A stretch of DNA of 64,000 nt from the NCBI GenBank assembly GCA_039707655.1, contig CM077673.1, forward strand, positions 1,312,001 to 1,376,000, given 5' to 3'. This document shows, piece by piece, positions 13,228-23,798 of this stretch. Both the position numbers and the translations under genes were made by a program. Within the stretch, counting starts at the first letter, position 1; each line of letters starts with the position of its first letter. Source of the stretch: Elymus sibiricus. Taxonomy: Eukaryota > Streptophyta > Magnoliopsida > Poales > Poaceae. The notes under the pieces are model-generated. The model saw nothing but the letters and a program-made list of their open reading frames with translations, did no database searches and had not been told where the DNA came from.

Positions 13228-13241
13228 TGGCATCATGAGCC
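13228..13241 (+). other. Primer-binding site (initiator tRNA-Met type, imperfect)
   Basis: TGGCATCATGAGCC begins one base after the 5' LTR end. It matches the usual copia site TGGTATCAGAGCC (complement of initiator tRNA-Met) except for T-to-C at the fourth base and one extra T after ATCA. The C variant is, from memory, common in this family. The extra base looks private and might weaken priming. Confidence 0.75.
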
Positions 13242-14506
13242 AGGTCTATGCGTAGATGAGATCTCGAGTAGAACACAAACGAGTTGTGGGCGTGGTTGTA
13301 TACATATTGCTTGCCGTTACTAGTTGATATTTGATTCGGCGGTACTGTGAGATGAAGCGGCCCGGACCGACATTACGCGTACACTTACGCGAGACAGGTT
13401 CCTTCAACTAACATGTAACTTCGTTGCATAAAGATGGCTAGCGGGTGTCTGTCTCTCTCACTTTAGTTGAATCGATTTCAATGAAGAGGGTTCTTTTAGA
13501 AGATCAAAAAGCAATCACTACACCACGTTGTGGTTTTGCGTAGGTAAGAACGGTTCTTGCAAACCCGTAGCAGCCACGTAAAATTTGCAACAACAATTAG
13601 AGGACGTCTAACTTGTTTTTGCAGGGTATGATGTGATATGATATGGCCAATTACATGATGAGATATATGTGATGTATGAGATGATCATGTTTTGTATAGA
13701 ATATCACGACTTGCATGTCGATGAGTACGGCAACTGGCAGGAGCCATAGAGTTGTCTTTAATTATTGTATGACCTGCGTGTCAATCATTAAGCGCTATGT
13801 AATGCTTTACTTTATCGCTAAACGTTAGCAATAGTCGTGGAAGCAACAGTCGGCGCGACAACCTTATGGCGACACGTTGATGGAGATCAAGATGATGGAG
13901 ATCATGGTGTCATGCTGGTGACGATGGAGATCATGCCGGTGCTTTGAAGATGGAGATCAAAAGCACAAGTTCATGGCCATATCATGTCACTTATGATTTG
14001 CATGTGATGTTAATCCTTTTATGCATCTTATTTTGCTTAGGACGACGGTAGCATTATAAGGTGATCCCTCACTTAAATTTCAAGATAAATTGTGTTCTCC
14101 CCAAGTGTGCACCGTTGCGAAAGTTCGTCGTTTCGAGACACGCCGTGATGATCGGGTGTGATAGACTCTACGTTCGCATACAACGGGTGTAAGCCATGTT
14201 ACACGTGCGGAACACTCGGGTTAAACTTGACGAGCCTAGCATGTACAGACATGGCCTCGGAACACAAGAGACCGAAAGGTCGAACATGAGTCATATAGTA
14301 GATATGATCAACATGAAGATGTTCACCATTGAAACCACCTCAACTCACGTGATGATCGGACTTGAGTTGGTGGATTTGGATCATGTTACACTCGAATGAT
14401 CGGAGGGATGTCAATTTGAGTGGGAGTTTTTAAGTAATATGATTAACTAAACTCATTATCTAGAACAATAGTCTAAGTTGTCTTTGCAATATTTATGTTG
14501 TAGATC
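13242..14506 (+). other. Untranslated leader of the retrotransposon (about 1.27 kb)
   Basis: This is non-coding sequence between the primer-binding site and the Gag-Pol start. A long leader is normal for BARE1/Angela and is expected to hold packaging and dimerisation signals, but none can be assigned from sequence alone. Several ATG triplets precede the main start. The longest small frame (14196-14399, 67 codons) has no recognisable features and is not called. A repetitive GATGGAGATCA-rich stretch lies at about 13876-13960. Confidence 0.7.
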
Positions 14507-17500
14507 ATGGCTCGCGCAGTAGCACCCCTGAATTTTAATGCGTTCCTAGAGAAAGCTAAGTTGAAAGATGATGGAAGTAACTTTGTGGACTGGGCCCGTA
14601 ATCTAAGGATTATCCTTACGGCTTCCCAGAAGGCTTATGTCCTTGATGCACCGCTTGGTGATCCACCCGCTCCAGTTGAGTCTCTAGACGTTGTGAACGC
14701 CTGGCAGGCTCGTTCTGATGATTACTCAATAGTTCAATGTGCAATGTTGTATGGCTTAGAACCGGGACTTCAAAGACGTTTTGAACGTCATGGAGCATAT
14801 GAGATGTTCCAGGAGTTGAAGTTTATCTTTCAGAAGAATGCCCGGATCGAGAGATATGAGATCTCCGATAAGTTCTATGCTTGCAAGATGGAGGAGAACG
14901 GGTCTATCAGTGATCACGTGCTCAGAATGTCTGGGTACTCCACCCGTCTGGCTGAGTTAGGGATGCCCCTTCCGCCAGAGGCTATCACTGACAGAGTTCT
15001 TCAATCATTGCCACCTAGCTACAAGAGCTTCGTGTTGAACTATAACATGCACGGGATGAACAAGTCAGTCGCCGAGCTGTTTGCGATGCTGAAAGCCGCT
15101 GAGTCTGAAATTCAGAAGGAGCATCAAGTGTTGATGGTCAATAAAACCACTAGTTTCAAGAAAAATGGCAAGGGTAAGAAGGGTAACTCCAAGAAGAGTG
15201 GCAAAGCAGTTGCTCCTCTCGTGAAGAAACCCAAGGCTGGACCCAAACCAGAAACTGTGTGTTTTTATTGCAAGGGAACTGGACACTGGAAGCGGAATTG
15301 CCCCAAGTATTTGGCTGACAAGAAGGCGGCCAACAACAAACAATGTATATATGATATACATGTTATTGATGTGTACCTTACCAACTCTCGTTGTAGTGCC
15401 TGGGTATTTGATACCGGTGCGGTTGCTCATATTTGCAACTCAAAACAGGAACTGCGGAATAGACGGAGGCTGGCAAAGGACGAAGTGACGATGCGCGTGG
15501 GAAATGGTTCCAAGGTTGATGTGATCGCCGTCGGCACGCTCGCTCTTCGATTACCGTCGGGATTAGTGATGAACCTAAATAAGTGTTATTTGGTGCCTGC
15601 GTTAAGCATGAACATTATATCTGGATCTTGTTTATTGCGAGACGGTTACTCATTTAAATCAGAGAATAATGGTTGTTCTATTTATATGAGTAATATCTTT
15701 TATGGTCATGCACCCAATGTGAAGGGTTTATTCTTGTTGAATCTCGATAGTAATGATACACATGTTCATAACATTGATGCCAAAAGATGTAGAATTGATA
15801 ATGATAATACCACTTTCTTGTGGCACTGCCGTTTAGGTCATATTGGCGTAAAACGCATGAAGAAGCTCCATGCTGATGGACTTTTGGAGTCACTTGATTT
15901 TGAATCACTTGACACATGTGAACCATGCCTCATGGGCAAGATGACTAAAACGCCGTTCTCTGGAATAATGGAACGGGCAAGTGACTTATTGGAAATCATA
16001 CATACTGATGTGTGCGGTCCAATGAGTATTGAGGCGCGCGGTGGTTATCGTTACTTTCTCACCTTCACTGATGACTTAAGTAGATATGGGTATATTTACT
16101 TAATGAAACACAAGTCTGAAACATTTGAAAAGTTCAAACAATTTCAGAGTGAAGTTGAGAATCATCGTAACAAGAAGATTAAATTCCTACGATCTGATCG
16201 AGGAGGAGAATATCTGAGTTATGAGTTTGGCAGTCACTTAAGACAGTGTGGAATTGTTTCACAATTGACACCGCCTGGAACACCACAGCGTAATGGTGTG
16301 TCCGAACGTCGTAATCGAACCTTATTAGATATGGTGCGATCTATGATATCTCTTGCCGATTTGCCACTATCGTTTTGGGGTTATGCATTAGAGACAGCTG
16401 CATTCACTTTAAATAGGGCACCATCGAAATCCGTTGAGACGACGCCATATGAACTTTGGTTTGGCAAGAAGCCAAAACTGTCGTTTCTTAAAGTTTGGGG
16501 ATGTGATGCTTATGTCAAAAAGCTTCAGCCTGAAAAGCTGGAACCCAAAGCGGAGAAATGCGTCTTCATAGGATACCCAAAAGAGACAGTTGGGTATACC
16601 TTCTACCTCAGATCCGAAGGCAAAGTGTTTGTCGCTAAAAACGGAACATTTCTTGAGAAAGAGTTTCTCTCGAAAGAATTGAGTGGGAGGAAGATAGAAC
16701 TTGATGAGGTTGTTGAACCTTTATTTCAACCTGAGAGTAGCGCAGCGCAGAAAGTTGTTTCTGTGGAGCCTACATTAGCTGAAGAGGAAGTTAATGATGA
16801 TGATCATGAAGCTTTGGATCAAGTTGCTATCGAACCTCGTAGGTCGACAAGGACGCGTACTGCTCCCGAGTGGTACGGCAACCCTGTCTTAGAAGTCATG
16901 TTGTTAGACAACGATGAACCTACGAGCTATGGAGAAGCGATGATGAGCCCGGATTCCGAGAAGTGGTTAGAGGCCATGAAATCCGAGATGGGATCCATGT
17001 ATGAAAACAAAGTATGGACTTTGGAAGTATTACCTGAAGGGCGTAAGGCCATTCAGAACAAATGGATCTTTAAGAGGAAGACGGACGCGGACGGTAATGT
17101 CACCGTCTATAAAGCTCGACTTGTGGCAAAGGGTTTTTCACAAGTTCAAGGAGTTGACTACGATGAGACCTTCTCACCCATAGCGATGCTTAAGTCCGTC
17201 AGAATCATGTTAGCAATAGCTGCCTTTTTCGATTATGAAATTTGGCAGATGGATGTCAAAACAGCGTTCCTTAACGGTTTCCTTAAGGAAGAGTTGTATA
17301 TGATGCAACCAGAAGGTTTTGTCGATCCAGAGAATGCTGACAAAGTTTGCAAACTCCAGCGATCCATTTATGGACTGGTGCAAGCATCTCGGAGTTGGAA
17401 TCTTCGTTTTGATGAGGTGATCAAAGCGTTCGAGTTTATACAAGTTTACGGAGAAGCTTGTATTTACAAGAAAGTGAGTGGGATCTCTATAGCGTTTCTA

Positions 17501-18490
17501 ATCTTATATGTGGATGACATATTGCTGATTGGAAACAATATAGAAATGTTGGAAAGCGTGAAGGAATATTTGAACAAGAGTTTTTCAATGAAGGACCTAG
17601 GAGAAGCTGCTTTCATATTAGGCATCAAGATCTATAGAGATAGATCGAGACGCTTAATAGGACTTTCACAAAGCACATACCTTGATAAGATTTTGAAGAA
17701 GTTCAAAATGGATCAGTCCAAGAAGGGGTTCTTGCCTGTTTTGCAAGGTGTGAAGTTGAGTAAGACTCAATGCCCAGTGACTGCAGAAGATAGAGAAAAG
17801 ATGAGTGTCATCCCCTATGCTTCAGCCATAGGCTCTATCATGTATGCAATGCTGTGCACAAGACCCGATGTCAGCCTTGCCATAAGTATGGTCGGAAGGT
17901 TTCAAGGTGATCCAGGAATGGAACACTGGACGGCGGTCAAGAATATCCTGAAGTACCTGAAAAGGACTAAGGACATGTTTCTCGTTTATGGAGGTGATCA
18001 AGAGCTCGTCGTAAAGGGTTACGTCGATGCAAGCTTTGACACTGATCCGGATGACTCTAAGTCGCAAACCGGATACGTATTTATTCTTAATGGGGGTGCG
18101 GTTAGCTGGTGCAGTTCCAAGCAAAGCGTGGTAGCAGATTCTACATGCGAAGCGGAGTACATCGCTGCCTCGGAGGCGGCGAAGGAAGGTGTCTGGATGA
18201 AGGAGTTCATGACAGATCTTGGAGTAGTGCCTAGTGCACTTGACCCAATGACTCTGTTTTGTGATAATACTGGTGCCATTGCTCTAGCCAAGGAACCAAG
18301 ATTTCACAAGAGGACCAGACACATAAAGCGACGTTTCAATTCCATCCGCGATTACATCAAGGAGGACGACATAAATATTTGCAAAGTACACACGGATCTA
18401 AATGTTGCAGATCCGATGACTAAACCTCTTCCAAGGGCTAAACATGAACAACACCAGAACTGCATGGGTGTTCGATTCATTACAATGTAA
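14507..18490 (+). CDS. Gag-Pol polyprotein of Ty1/copia retrotransposon (intact, 1,327 aa)
   Basis: A single frame encodes capsid and all replication enzymes. Residues 1 to about 250 are the Gag capsid region, followed by a lysine-rich stretch (218-248) and a CCHC zinc knuckle (C252, C255, H260, C265). The aspartic protease has DTG at 302-304. The GAG-pre-integrase zinc finger is H440, H445, C471, C474. The integrase core has D501, D564 and E600, a DD35E spacing. The reverse transcriptase spans roughly 830-1075, with D916 (QMDVKTAFLNG) and the YVDD box at 1001-1004. RNase H has D1174, E1215 and D1253. The order protease-integrase-RT-RNase H defines copia. There are no stops or frameshifts, and the length is close to that known for BARE1 (about 1,300). 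The start is the first ATG in frame and matches family Gag starts (MARAVAPLNF). One oddity: V958 replaces the lysine usual in the RT motif YGLKQA. In BARE1, extra Gag is known to come from a spliced RNA; I cannot confirm splice sites here. Confidence 0.95.
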   Translation: MARAVAPLNFNAFLEKAKLKDDGSNFVDWARNLRIILTASQKAYVLDAPLGDPPAPVESLDVVNAWQARSDDYSIVQCAMLYGLEPGLQRRFERHGAYEMFQELKFIFQKNARIERYEISDKFYACKMEENGSISDHVLRMSGYSTRLAELGMPLPPEAITDRVLQSLPPSYKSFVLNYNMHGMNKSVAELFAMLKAAESEIQKEHQVLMVNKTTSFKKNGKGKKGNSKKSGKAVAPLVKKPKAGPKPETVCFYCKGTGHWKRNCPKYLADKKAANNKQCIYDIHVIDVYLTNSRCSAWVFDTGAVAHICNSKQELRNRRRLAKDEVTMRVGNGSKVDVIAVGTLALRLPSGLVMNLNKCYLVPALSMNIISGSCLLRDGYSFKSENNGCSIYMSNIFYGHAPNVKGLFLLNLDSNDTHVHNIDAKRCRIDNDNTTFLWHCRLGHIGVKRMKKLHADGLLESLDFESLDTCEPCLMGKMTKTPFSGIMERASDLLEIIHTDVCGPMSIEARGGYRYFLTFTDDLSRYGYIYLMKHKSETFEKFKQFQSEVENHRNKKIKFLRSDRGGEYLSYEFGSHLRQCGIVSQLTPPGTPQRNGVSERRNRTLLDMVRSMISLADLPLSFWGYALETAAFTLNRAPSKSVETTPYELWFGKKPKLSFLKVWGCDAYVKKLQPEKLEPKAEKCVFIGYPKETVGYTFYLRSEGKVFVAKNGTFLEKEFLSKELSGRKIELDEVVEPLFQPESSAAQKVVSVEPTLAEEEVNDDDHEALDQVAIEPRRSTRTRTAPEWYGNPVLEVMLLDNDEPTSYGEAMMSPDSEKWLEAMKSEMGSMYENKVWTLEVLPEGRKAIQNKWIFKRKTDADGNVTVYKARLVAKGFSQVQGVDYDETFSPIAMLKSVRIMLAIAAFFDYEIWQMDVKTAFLNGFLKEELYMMQPEGFVDPENADKVCKLQRSIYGLVQASRSWNLRFDEVIKAFEFIQVYGEACIYKKVSGISIAFLILYVDDILLIGNNIEMLESVKEYLNKSFSMKDLGEAAFILGIKIYRDRSRRLIGLSQSTYLDKILKKFKMDQSKKGFLPVLQGVKLSKTQCPVTAEDREKMSVIPYASAIGSIMYAMLCTRPDVSLAISMVGRFQGDPGMEHWTAVKNILKYLKRTKDMFLVYGGDQELVVKGYVDASFDTDPDDSKSQTGYVFILNGGAVSWCSSKQSVVADSTCEAEYIAASEAAKEGVWMKEFMTDLGVVPSALDPMTLFCDNTGAIALAKEPRFHKRTRHIKRRFNSIRDYIKEDDINICKVHTDLNVADPMTKPLPRAKHEQHQNCMGVRFITM

Positions 18491-18529
18491 ATCACATAGT
18501 GATGTGAACTAGATTATTGACTCTAGTGC

Positions 18530-18539
18530 AAGTGGGAGA
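18530..18539 (+). other. Polypurine tract (plus-strand primer)
   Basis: AAGTGGGAGA lies directly before the 3' LTR with one C between, the normal position for the plus-strand DNA primer. The 39 bases between the Gag-Pol stop and this site are a short 3' untranslated stretch with nothing else recognisable. Confidence 0.85.
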
Positions 18540-19684
18540 CTGTTGGAAATATGCCCTAGAGGCAATAATAAATTGGTTATTATTATATTTCCTTGTTCAT
18601 GGTAATCGTTTATTATCCATGCTATAATTGTATTGATTGGAAACTCAAATACATGTGTGGGTACATAGACAACACTGTGTCCCTAGTAAGCCTCTAGTTG
18701 ACTAGCTTGTTGATCAAAGATGGTTAAGGTTTCCTAGCCATGGACATGAGATGTCATTTGATAACGGGATCACATCATTAGGAGAATGATGTGATGGACA
18801 AGACCCAAACTACGAACGTAGCATATGATCGTGTCAGTTTATTGCTATTGTTTTCTGCATGTCAAGTATCTGTTCCTATGACCATGAGATCATGCAACTC
18901 CCTGACATCGGAGGAGTACCTTGTGTGTATCAAACGTCGCAACGTAACTGGGTGACTATAAAGGTGCTCTACAGGTATCTCCGAGGATGTCTGTTGGGTT
19001 GGCATGGATCAAGACTGGGATTTGTTACTCTGTGTGACGGAGAGGTATCTCAGGGCCCACTCGGTAATACAACATCACAATGAGCCTTGCAAGCAATGTG
19101 ACTAAAGTGTTAGCCACGAGATCTTGTATTACGGAACGAGTAAAGAGACTTGCCGGTAACGAGATTGAACTAGGTATAGAGATACCGACGATCGAATCTC
19201 GGGCAAGTAACATACCGAAGAACAAAGGGAATAGCATACGGGATTAACTGAATCCTTGACATAGAGGTTCGACCGATAAAAGATCTTCGTAGAATATGTA
19301 GGAGCCAATATGGGCATCCAGGTCCCGCTATTGGTTATTGGCCGTAGAGGTGTCTCGGTCATGTCTACATAGTTCTCGAACCCGCAGGGTCTACACACTT
19401 AACGTTTGGTGACGATTAGTATAATTGAGTTATTATGTTGGTGACCGAAAGTTGTTCGGAGTCCCGGATAAGATCCCGGACATGACGAGGATCTCCGGAA
19501 TAGTCCGGAGGTAAAGATTGATATATGTGATAATAGTGTTTTGATCTCCGGAAGAGTTCCGAAGTTCACCGGAAGGGGTTCCGGATGTTTACCGAAGTGT
19601 TCGGGTGCAGCAACACTTTATATGAGCCAAAGGGATAAAGCCCACAAGGTATTGGAAAGTGCAAAAGTAGTTTTGCTGCCGCGT

Positions 19685-19839
19685 AAGCGGTACTACCGCT
19701 TGGTGAAGCGGTACTACCGCCGGAGCGGTACTACCGCTTGTGTGAAGCAGTACTACCGCCCGAGCGGTACTACCGCTTGTGTGAAGCGGTACTACCGCCC
19801 CAGCGGTACTACCGCTTGTGTGAAGCGGTACTACCGCTT
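19685..19839 (+). repeat. Palindromic LTR minisatellite, 8 copies (3' LTR)
   Basis: This is the counterpart of 12505-12620 with eight AGCGGTACTACCGC-type motifs instead of six. The extra unit contains the private variant ACCGCCCCAGCGG. One motif carries AGCAGT (19749) instead of AGCGGT. Confidence 0.9.
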
Positions 19840-19968
19840 GTGCGCGGCTGTGCACGGTTCGGCAGGGATCCGAGTTGGACTCTTTCCCTGCGGGCCAAAC
19901 CGACCTTGTGCGGGCAAAACCGACCCGGAGGAGGCTTTTACTCCAAGTTTAGACCCCAAGGCTCAACA

Positions 19969-19977
19969 TATAAATAG
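19969..19977 (+). promoter_or_regulatory. TATA box copy in the 3' LTR
   Basis: This is an identical copy of the 5' LTR TATA element at offset 7,219. In this position it could drive transcription out of the element into the satellite to its right, which is inference. Confidence 0.55.
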
Positions 19978-20445
19978 AGGGGCAGGGCTAGCACACGGGA
20001 CACATCAGGATTTCCCAAGCCGTGTGCCGGCAACCCTAGCCCTCTAGTTCCTCCGTCATAATCTCCGTAGCGCTTGGCGAAGCCCTGCAGAGATTGTTCC
20101 TCACCACCATCACCACGCCGTCGTGCTGCTGGAACTCAACCACTACTTCACCATCGCTCGCTGGATCGAGGAGGTGAAGGCGTCATCAAGCCGTACGTGT
20201 GTTGAACGCGGAGGTGCCGTCCGTTCGGCACTAGATCGGAAGGATCGTGATTGGATCGCGGGACGCTCGGCGATTTGGATCGCGAAGACGTTCGACTACA
20301 TCAACCGCGTTTATTAACGCTTCCGCTTAGCGATCTACAAGGGTATGTAGATTCACTCTCCCTCTCGTAGATGCTCATCACCATGGATAGATCTTGCGTG
20401 TGCGTAGGAAATTTTTTTTTGTTTCCCGTGCAACGTTCCCCAACA

Positions 20446-20450
20446 CGGGG
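20446..20450 (+). repeat. Target site duplication, right (CGGGG)
   Basis: This is an exact repeat of 11356-11360 immediately after the 3' LTR. The satellite then continues with TCCGCTTACG in the expected phase. Confidence 0.97.
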
Positions 20451-23400
20451 TCCGCTTACGAAGACCTCGCCAAAAGTCATAGATTTTGTCCATTTGACAA
20501 CATTTCTATGCTATTATTCACTCTTTTTTGGTAGTCATGGTCGTTCGAACATTCGGGGAAGCCCGGGGTGCACTTACGGGGACCTTGCCAAAACTAGCAG
20601 ATTTTGTCTGTTCTGGCCAGTTTTCTATGCTTTTACTCACTGATTTTGGGTCCCGGGGCGATCCAAATGTCGGGGGAACCCCGGGGTCCGCTTAAGGGGA
20701 CCTCGCCAAAACATGCAGATTTGGTCCATTCTTACCAGTTTTCTATGCTATTATTAACTGTTTTTTGGTTGTCGTGGTCGTCCGAACGTTCGAGGAAGCC
20801 CGAGGACCGGTTACGGGGACCCTTCCAAAACTCGCAGATTTTGTCCGTTTTAGCCAGCTTTCTATGCTTTTACTGACTGATTTTGGGTCTCGGGGCGATA
20901 AAAACGTTCGAGGAACCCCGAGGTCCGCTTACGGGGACCTCGCCAAAACTCGCAGATTTGGTCCATTCTTACCAGTTTTCTATGCTATTATTCACTGGTT
21001 TTTGGTAGTCATGGGCGTCCGAACGTTCGGGGAAGCTTGGGGTGTGGTTACGGGGACCTCGCCAAAACAAACAGATTTTGTCTGTTTCGGCCAGTTTTCT
21101 ATACTATTACTCACTGATTTTGGGTCCCGGGGCGATCCAAACGTCCGGGGAACCCCGGGGTCCGCATACGGGGACCAGGCAAAACTCGCAGGTTTGGTCC
21201 ATTCTAACCAGTTTTCTATGCTATTATTCTCTGGATTTTGGTAGTCGTGGGCGTCCAAACGTTCGGGGAAGCTTGGGGTGTGGTTACGGGGACCTCGCCA
21301 AAACAAGCAGATTTTGTGTGTTCTGGCCAGTTTTCTAGGCTATTACTCACTGATTTTGGGTCCCGGGGCGATCCAAACGTCGGGGCAACCCCGGGGTCCG
21401 CTTAAGGGGACCTCGCCAAAACTTGCAGATTTGGTCCATTCTTACCAGTTTTCTATGCTATTATTAACTGTTTTTTGGTTGTCGTGGTCGTCCGAACGTT
21501 CGAGGAAGCCCGAGGACCAGTTACGGGGACCCTTCCAAAACTCACAGATTTTGTCCGTTTTAGCCAGTTTTCTATGCTTTTACTGACTGATTTTGGGTCT
21601 CGGGACGATCCAAACGTTCGGGGAACCCCAGGGTCCGCTTACGGGCACCTCGCCAAAACTCGCAGATTTGGTACATTCTTACCAGTTTTCTATGCTATTA
21701 TTCACTATTTTTTGGTTGTCGTGGTCGTCCGAACGTTCAGGGAAGCCCGGCGATCGGTTACGGGGACCTCGCCAAAAGTGGCAGATTTGGTCCGTTTCAG
21801 CCAGTTTTCTATACTATTACTCACTGATTTTGGGTCCTGGGGCGATCCAAACGTTCGGGGAACACCGGGGTCCGCTTACGAAGACCTCGCCAAAAGTCAT
21901 AGATTTTGTCCATTTGACAACATTTCTATGCTATTATTCACTCTTTTTTGGTAGTCATGGTCGTTCGAACATTCGGGGAAGCCCGGGGTGCACTTACGGG
22001 GACCTTGCCAAAACTAGCAGATTTTGTCTGTTCTGGCCAGTTTTCTATGCTTTTACTCACTGATTTTGGGTCCCGGGGCGATCCAAATGTCGGGGGAACC
22101 CCGGGGTCCGCTTAAGGGGACCTTGCCAAAACTTGCAGATTTGGTCCATTCTTACCAGTTTTCTATGCTATTATTAACTGTTTTTTGGTTGTCGTGGTCG
22201 TCCGAACGTTCGAGGAAGCCCGAGGACCGGTTACGGGGACCCTTCCAAAACTCGCAGATTTTGTCCGTTTTAGCCAGCTTTCTATGCTTTTACTGACTGA
22301 TTTTGGGTCTCGGGGCGATAAAAACGTTCGAGGAACCCCGAGGTCCGCTTACGGGGACCTCGCCAAAACTCGCAGATTTGGTCCATTCTTACCAGTTTTC
22401 TATGCTATTATTCACTGGTTTTTGGTAGTCATGGGCGTCCGAACGTTCGGGGAAGCTTGGGGTGTGGTTACGGGGACCTCGCCAAAACAAACAGATTTTG
22501 TCTGTTTCGGCCAGTTTTCTATACTATTACTCACTGATTTTGGGTCCCGGGGCGATCCAAACGTCCGGGGAACCCCGGGGTCCGCATACGGGGACCAGGC
22601 AAAACTCGCAGGTTTGGTCCATTCTAACCAGTTTTCTATGCTATTATTCTCTGGATTTTGGTAGTCGTGGGCGTCCAAACGTTCGGGGAAGCTTGGGGTG
22701 TGGTTACGGGGACCTCGCCAAAACAAGCAGATTTTGTGTGTTCTGGCCAGTTTTCTAGGCTATTACTCACTGATTTTGGGTCCCGGGGCGATCCAAACGT
22801 CGGGGCAACCCCGGGGTCCGCTTAAGGGGACCTCGCCAAAACATGCAGATTTGGTCCATTCTTACCAGTTTTCTATGTTATTATTAACTGTTTTTTGGTT
22901 GTCGTGGTCGTCCGAACGTTCGAGGAAGCCCGAGGACCAGTTACGGGGACCCTTCCAAAACTCACAGATTTTGTCCGTTTTAGCCAGTTTTCTATGCTTT
23001 TACTGACTGATTTTGGGTCTCGGGACGATCCAAACGTTCGGGGAACCCCGGGGTCCGCTTACGGGCACCTCGCCAAAACTCGCAGATTTGGTCCATTCTT
23101 ACCAGTTTTCTGTGCTATTATTCACTGTTTTTTGGTTGTCGTGGTCGTCCGAACGTTCGGGGAAGGCCGTGGACCGGTTACGGGGACCTCGCCAAAACTC
23201 GCAGATTTGGTCCATTCTTACCTGTTTTCTATGCTATTACTCACTGATTTTGGGTCCCGGGGCGATCCAAATGTTCGGGGAACCCCGGGGTCTGCTTATT
23301 GGGACCTCGCCAAAACTCGTAGATTTTGTCCATTCTGACCAGATTTCTATGCTATTATTCACTGTTTTTGTTGTTGTCGTGGTCGTCCGAACATTCGGGG

Positions 23401-23798
23401 AAGCCCCTGGACCGGTTACGTGGACCTCGCCAAAACTAGCAGATTTTGTCTGTTCCGTCCAGTTTTCTATGCTATTACTCACTAATTTTGCGTCCCGGGG
23501 CGATCCAAACGTCCGGGGAACCCCGGGGTCCGCATACGGGGACTTGGCCAAAACTCACAGATTTGGTCCATTCTTACAAGTTTTCTATGCTATTATTCAC
23601 TGGTTTTTGGTAGTCGTGGGCGTCCAAACGTTCGGGGAAGCTTGGGGTGTGGTTACGGGGACCTCGCCAAAACAAACAGATTTTGTCTGTTCCGGCCAGT
23701 TTTCTATGCTATTACTCACTGATTTTGGGTCCCGGGGCGATCCAAACGTCGGGGGAACCCCGGGGTCCGCTTAACGGGACCTTGCCAAAACTTGCAGA

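Larger units (their letters stand above)
11361..20445 (+). mobile_element. Complete Ty1/copia LTR retrotransposon, BARE1/WIS/Angela type (9,085 bp)
   Basis: This is a full-length autonomous-looking element. It has a 5' LTR (1,866 bp), primer-binding site, leader, one Gag-Pol frame (14507-18490), polypurine tract and 3' LTR (1,905 bp), flanked by a 5-bp CGGGG duplication. The domain order protease, integrase, reverse transcriptase, RNase H places it in Ty1/copia. The LTR start TGTTGGAAATATGCCCTAGA, the long LTRs and a total near 9 kb fit the BARE1/WIS/Angela group of Triticeae, as I know it from established descriptions. The Gag start codon is present, unlike the BARE2 type described for barley. 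The LTRs differ by five substitutions and a 39-bp repeat unit, so the insertion is young. It is the only transposable element in the window. Confidence 0.97.
18541..20445 (+). repeat. 3' long terminal repeat (1,905 bp)
   Basis: This LTR has the same TGTTGG...CCAACA ends as the 5' LTR and is co-linear with it at offset 7,180 up to the minisatellite and 7,219 after it. The extra 39 bp is one additional palindromic repeat unit. Since both LTRs are copied from one template at insertion, the difference arose later or is an assembly effect. Confidence 0.96.

Noticed and set aside
14196..14399. A 67-codon frame in the retrotransposon leader as an extra protein
   Set aside because: It is short, without recognisable features or homology I know of, and several other leader ATGs exist. 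At most it is an upstream frame.
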